Assembly: GCA_947451935.1 (NCBI GenBank)
Contig: CANGBH010000003.1
Coordinates: forward strand, 22,051-86,050
Length of the DNA: 64,000 nucleotides
Direction: 5' to 3'
Source of the DNA: Chitinophagaceae bacterium
GTDB taxonomy: Bacteria > Bacteroidota > Bacteroidia > Chitinophagales > Chitinophagaceae
Below are positions 62,324-64,000 of the stretch, in pieces. The translations under genes and the position numbers were made by a program. A model generated the notes under the pieces. That model was given only the letters and a program-made list of their open reading frames with translations, was not told the DNA's origin and did not search any database. Every line of letters begins with the position of its first letter. The stretch's first letter is position 1.

Positions 62324-63871
62324 TTACTTCCGTTGCCCTCTAATTTTATATTCTTCTACTAGATGCTTGAGTTGCTTTACGATTATAGGGTAGTCGTTAA
62401 AAAGATTTGTTGTCTCTCGTTCATCTTTTTCCATATCATATAGCTGTCCTGCAGTTTCATACACGTAATCATTTTTTATGTATTGATTTTTTAGTCCGCC
62501 TCCTGCATCATTACAATCAATATACTTCCATTTCCCTTTATGAATACTTATGCATCCATTTGCAGATGAATACAGTATTTCATTTCTGATTGATTTTCTA
62601 GGATTCTTTCCACGGTATGCATCAAACATATTATAGCTATCTACTGCAACTGAATCTGGTAATGAAATATCTAGAATACCTGCACAGGTAGCAAAAAGAT
62701 CTGTCAGGCTTATTTTATTGATGTTCGTTTTTCCGGCAGGAATCACGCTTGGCCAAGAGGCAATATAGGGCACACGGTGACCGCCTTCCCAACTGTTTCC
62801 CTTTATTCCTTTCCAATCACCACTGGAGTTATGGTTGTAGAGTTTATATAGCGAGCCATATGTTGAAGCTTCAAGCCCTCTTGTGGTGAAATCACCTGCT
62901 TGCATCGCTGCACCATTATCGCTCGTAAAAATAATTAAGGTATTCTGTGTTATGTTTAAGTTGTCTAGTGTATTCATTAATCTTCCGATATAGTCATCCA
63001 TTTCAATAACGAAGTCACCATAGTCGCCAGCATTGCTTTTTCCTTGGTAAGCTAGGTTAGGGGAAATAGGAACGTGTGGAGCTGATAAACTCAAAAATAG
63101 AAAGAAGGGTTTGTTTGAATTTTCTGCTGCTTGATATTTGATATACGCATCTGCTTTATCAATTATAGTGGGTAACATTTTTTCTGAGGTCCATTCTCTT
63201 TGCATTACCCCTTGCGCTCCAACTATATGGTTAGGTTTTTGAGTAGTAAGTTCATCGCCAATTATTTTTCCATTTTCAATAAAACAAAATGGCGGCAGAC
63301 TTGGAATGTCAACACCAAACTGATATTCAAATCCGCAGCTTAAAGGGCCACCTTGCAATGGTTTGGTAAAATCTATTTTTCGCTCTCGCTCAAGTGTGCT
63401 GGCTTCATCTATGGGACTTAATTGTGTCGTATCAATATATTCTCCTTTTTTTATTGGCCAATTCCATCCAAGATGCCACTTTCCAATGAGTGCAGTGCTG
63501 TATCCATTATTTTTTAAAAATTGTCCAATTGTTAATTGATCTTTTTTTATTAGGGGCCAATCATAAGACCATAGCACACCTTTTTTTAGTGATGACCTCC
63601 AAGGATAATTGCCTGTTAAGATGCTGTATCGGGAAGGAGTGCATACGGCGGAAGCACTATGTGCATTGGTGAATTTCGTTCCGCGTGTTGCTAGTCGATC
63701 TATATTTGGTGTAGGAATTTTGGAATCCTTGTTGTACGCAGATACATCACCATAGCCTAAATCATCGGCGAGGATATAGATAATATTCGGTCGTGTTGAT
63801 GATTCTTTTTGTTGCGCTTCTGCTCGTGGAAGAAAGCCAAATGATATGAGTATTATAAATATTCTAGTCAT
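62324..63871 (-). CDS. secreted Cys-type (formylglycine) sulfatase
   Basis: A 515-residue exported arylsulfatase-like enzyme. The ATG at 63871 (MTRIFIILISFGFLPRAEAQ) gives the signal. Metal ligands sit in PNIIYILADDLGYGDVS. The modification site is SAVCTPSRYS: Cys77-Thr-Pro-Ser-Arg81, which must become formylglycine. Later motifs are GKWHLGWNWP, SLSAPHVPISPN and IIFTSDNGAAM. It should remove sulfate esters from carbohydrates or other compounds. It follows the formylglycine-generating enzyme gene by 16 bases, so modification enzyme and substrate are coexpressed. Confidence 0.93.
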   Translation of the reverse strand: MTRIFIILISFGFLPRAEAQQKESSTRPNIIYILADDLGYGDVSAYNKDSKIPTPNIDRLATRGTKFTNAHSASAVCTPSRYSILTGNYPWRSSLKKGVLWSYDWPLIKKDQLTIGQFLKNNGYSTALIGKWHLGWNWPIKKGEYIDTTQLSPIDEASTLERERKIDFTKPLQGGPLSCGFEYQFGVDIPSLPPFCFIENGKIIGDELTTQKPNHIVGAQGVMQREWTSEKMLPTIIDKADAYIKYQAAENSNKPFFLFLSLSAPHVPISPNLAYQGKSNAGDYGDFVIEMDDYIGRLMNTLDNLNITQNTLIIFTSDNGAAMQAGDFTTRGLEASTYGSLYKLYNHNSSGDWKGIKGNSWEGGHRVPYIASWPSVIPAGKTNINKISLTDLFATCAGILDISLPDSVAVDSYNMFDAYRGKNPRKSIRNEILYSSANGCISIHKGKWKYIDCNDAGGGLKNQYIKNDYVYETAGQLYDMEKDERETTNLFNDYPIIVKQLKHLVEEYKIRGQRK

Positions 63872-63887
63872 CTTTACATTGCTTGTA

Positions 63888-64000
63888 TTAATTTTTAACA
63901 CACCTAAAACCAAGGTGTTCAAGTCCGCTGTCTTCTGAGCTTTTCATTCTCCTCGATACCCTATATCCAGAGCAATAACTATCGTTGCACAAAAATGAAC
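63888..64000 (-). CDS. formylglycine-generating enzyme C-terminus (partial)
   Basis: The window edge holds the last 37 residues of a minus-strand gene: SFLCNDSYCSGYRVS, then RRMKSSEDSGLEHLGFRCVK and N. This matches the C-terminal end of SUMF1/FGE-type enzymes, which oxidise a sulfatase cysteine to formylglycine. The two cysteines spaced as in LCNDSYC correspond to the copper-binding catalytic pair (Cys336/Cys341 in the human enzyme), so it is of the aerobic FGE type rather than a catalytically dead relative. The N-terminus lies beyond the window. Confidence 0.85.
   Translation of the reverse strand, partial: SFLCNDSYCSGYRVSRRMKSSEDSGLEHLGFRCVKN

Overview
The window looks like an AT-rich chromosomal segment of a free-living member of the Bacteroidota, most like the family Chitinophagaceae. 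Evidence: -7 boxes of the TAnnTTTG type, weak or absent Shine-Dalgarno sequences, several TTG starts, many short lipoproteins (…SCKxx), secreted hydrolases whose signal peptides end in AQ, a NodT-type RND operon, and GTCATTCCGAGCGAAGCGAGGAATCT-type intergenic repeats. No phage, IS element, CRISPR array, rRNA or replication origin was seen. The one RNA gene is tRNA-Asn(GTT).

Layout. 0-8.6 kb: the start of a Rossmann reductase, a methyltransferase, a luciferase-like flavin monooxygenase, a secreted esterase, a TauE/SafE carrier, an orphan periplasmic-binding-protein lipoprotein, and a quinone-oxidoreductase/exported DJ-1 pair. 8.8-14.6 kb: a cytochrome c/propeller lipoprotein, then an arsR-arsM-arsC operon with a palindromic operator, diverging from an unknown polytopic membrane protein. 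14.7-19.6 kb: a diacylglycerol-kinase-like lipid kinase and two tail-to-tail LtaS-type phosphoglycerol transferases. 19.7-26 kb: a small His-rich exported protein and a complete tripartite RND efflux operon with terminator. 26-36 kb: sugar- and ester-related enzymes (TIM-barrel hydrolase, fucose mutarotase, SGNH esterase, A/B-barrel protein), an apparent CDP-alcohol phosphotransferase/acyltransferase/lipase operon, an exported alpha-hydroxyacid oxidase and an MHS-type carrier.

36-44 kb: a methyltransferase, a YdeI-type protein ending in a CDGSH iron-sulfur motif, and a GNAT enzyme. Then a four-gene minus-strand operon: a 53-residue exported peptide, an unknown exported protein with a coupled TTG start, an outer-membrane barrel and a vanadium-haloperoxidase/PAP2 lipoprotein. 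A cupin, an M20 hydrolase and a RibD-like reductase follow. 44.2-44.6 kb is a block of dispersed-repeat copies that runs into a 20-bp tandem array. 44.6-53.7 kb holds housekeeping and accessory enzymes (VOC protein, methyltransferase, prolyl oligopeptidase, beta-propeller, amine oxidase, M23 peptidase, SDR). 53.8-54.6 kb is a HigBA-like toxin-antitoxin module with a palindromic operator, just downstream of tRNA-Asn. 54.7-57.9 kb: beta-carbonic anhydrase and an hflX-Rieske-VOC-DUF1801 operon. 58-64 kb is glycan-degrading: an outer-membrane barrel, a GH32-like enzyme, a GH20 hexosaminidase, and a Cys-type sulfatase whose upstream neighbour, cut by the window edge, is the C-terminus of a formylglycine-generating enzyme.

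Most of the window is ordinary Bacteroidota chromosome. The parts that best deserve a second look are the haloperoxidase operon with its coupled small exported peptide, the LtaS pair with its lipid kinase, the ars operator and the unknown membrane gene facing it, the toxin-antitoxin/tRNA junction, and the self-seeded repeat array.
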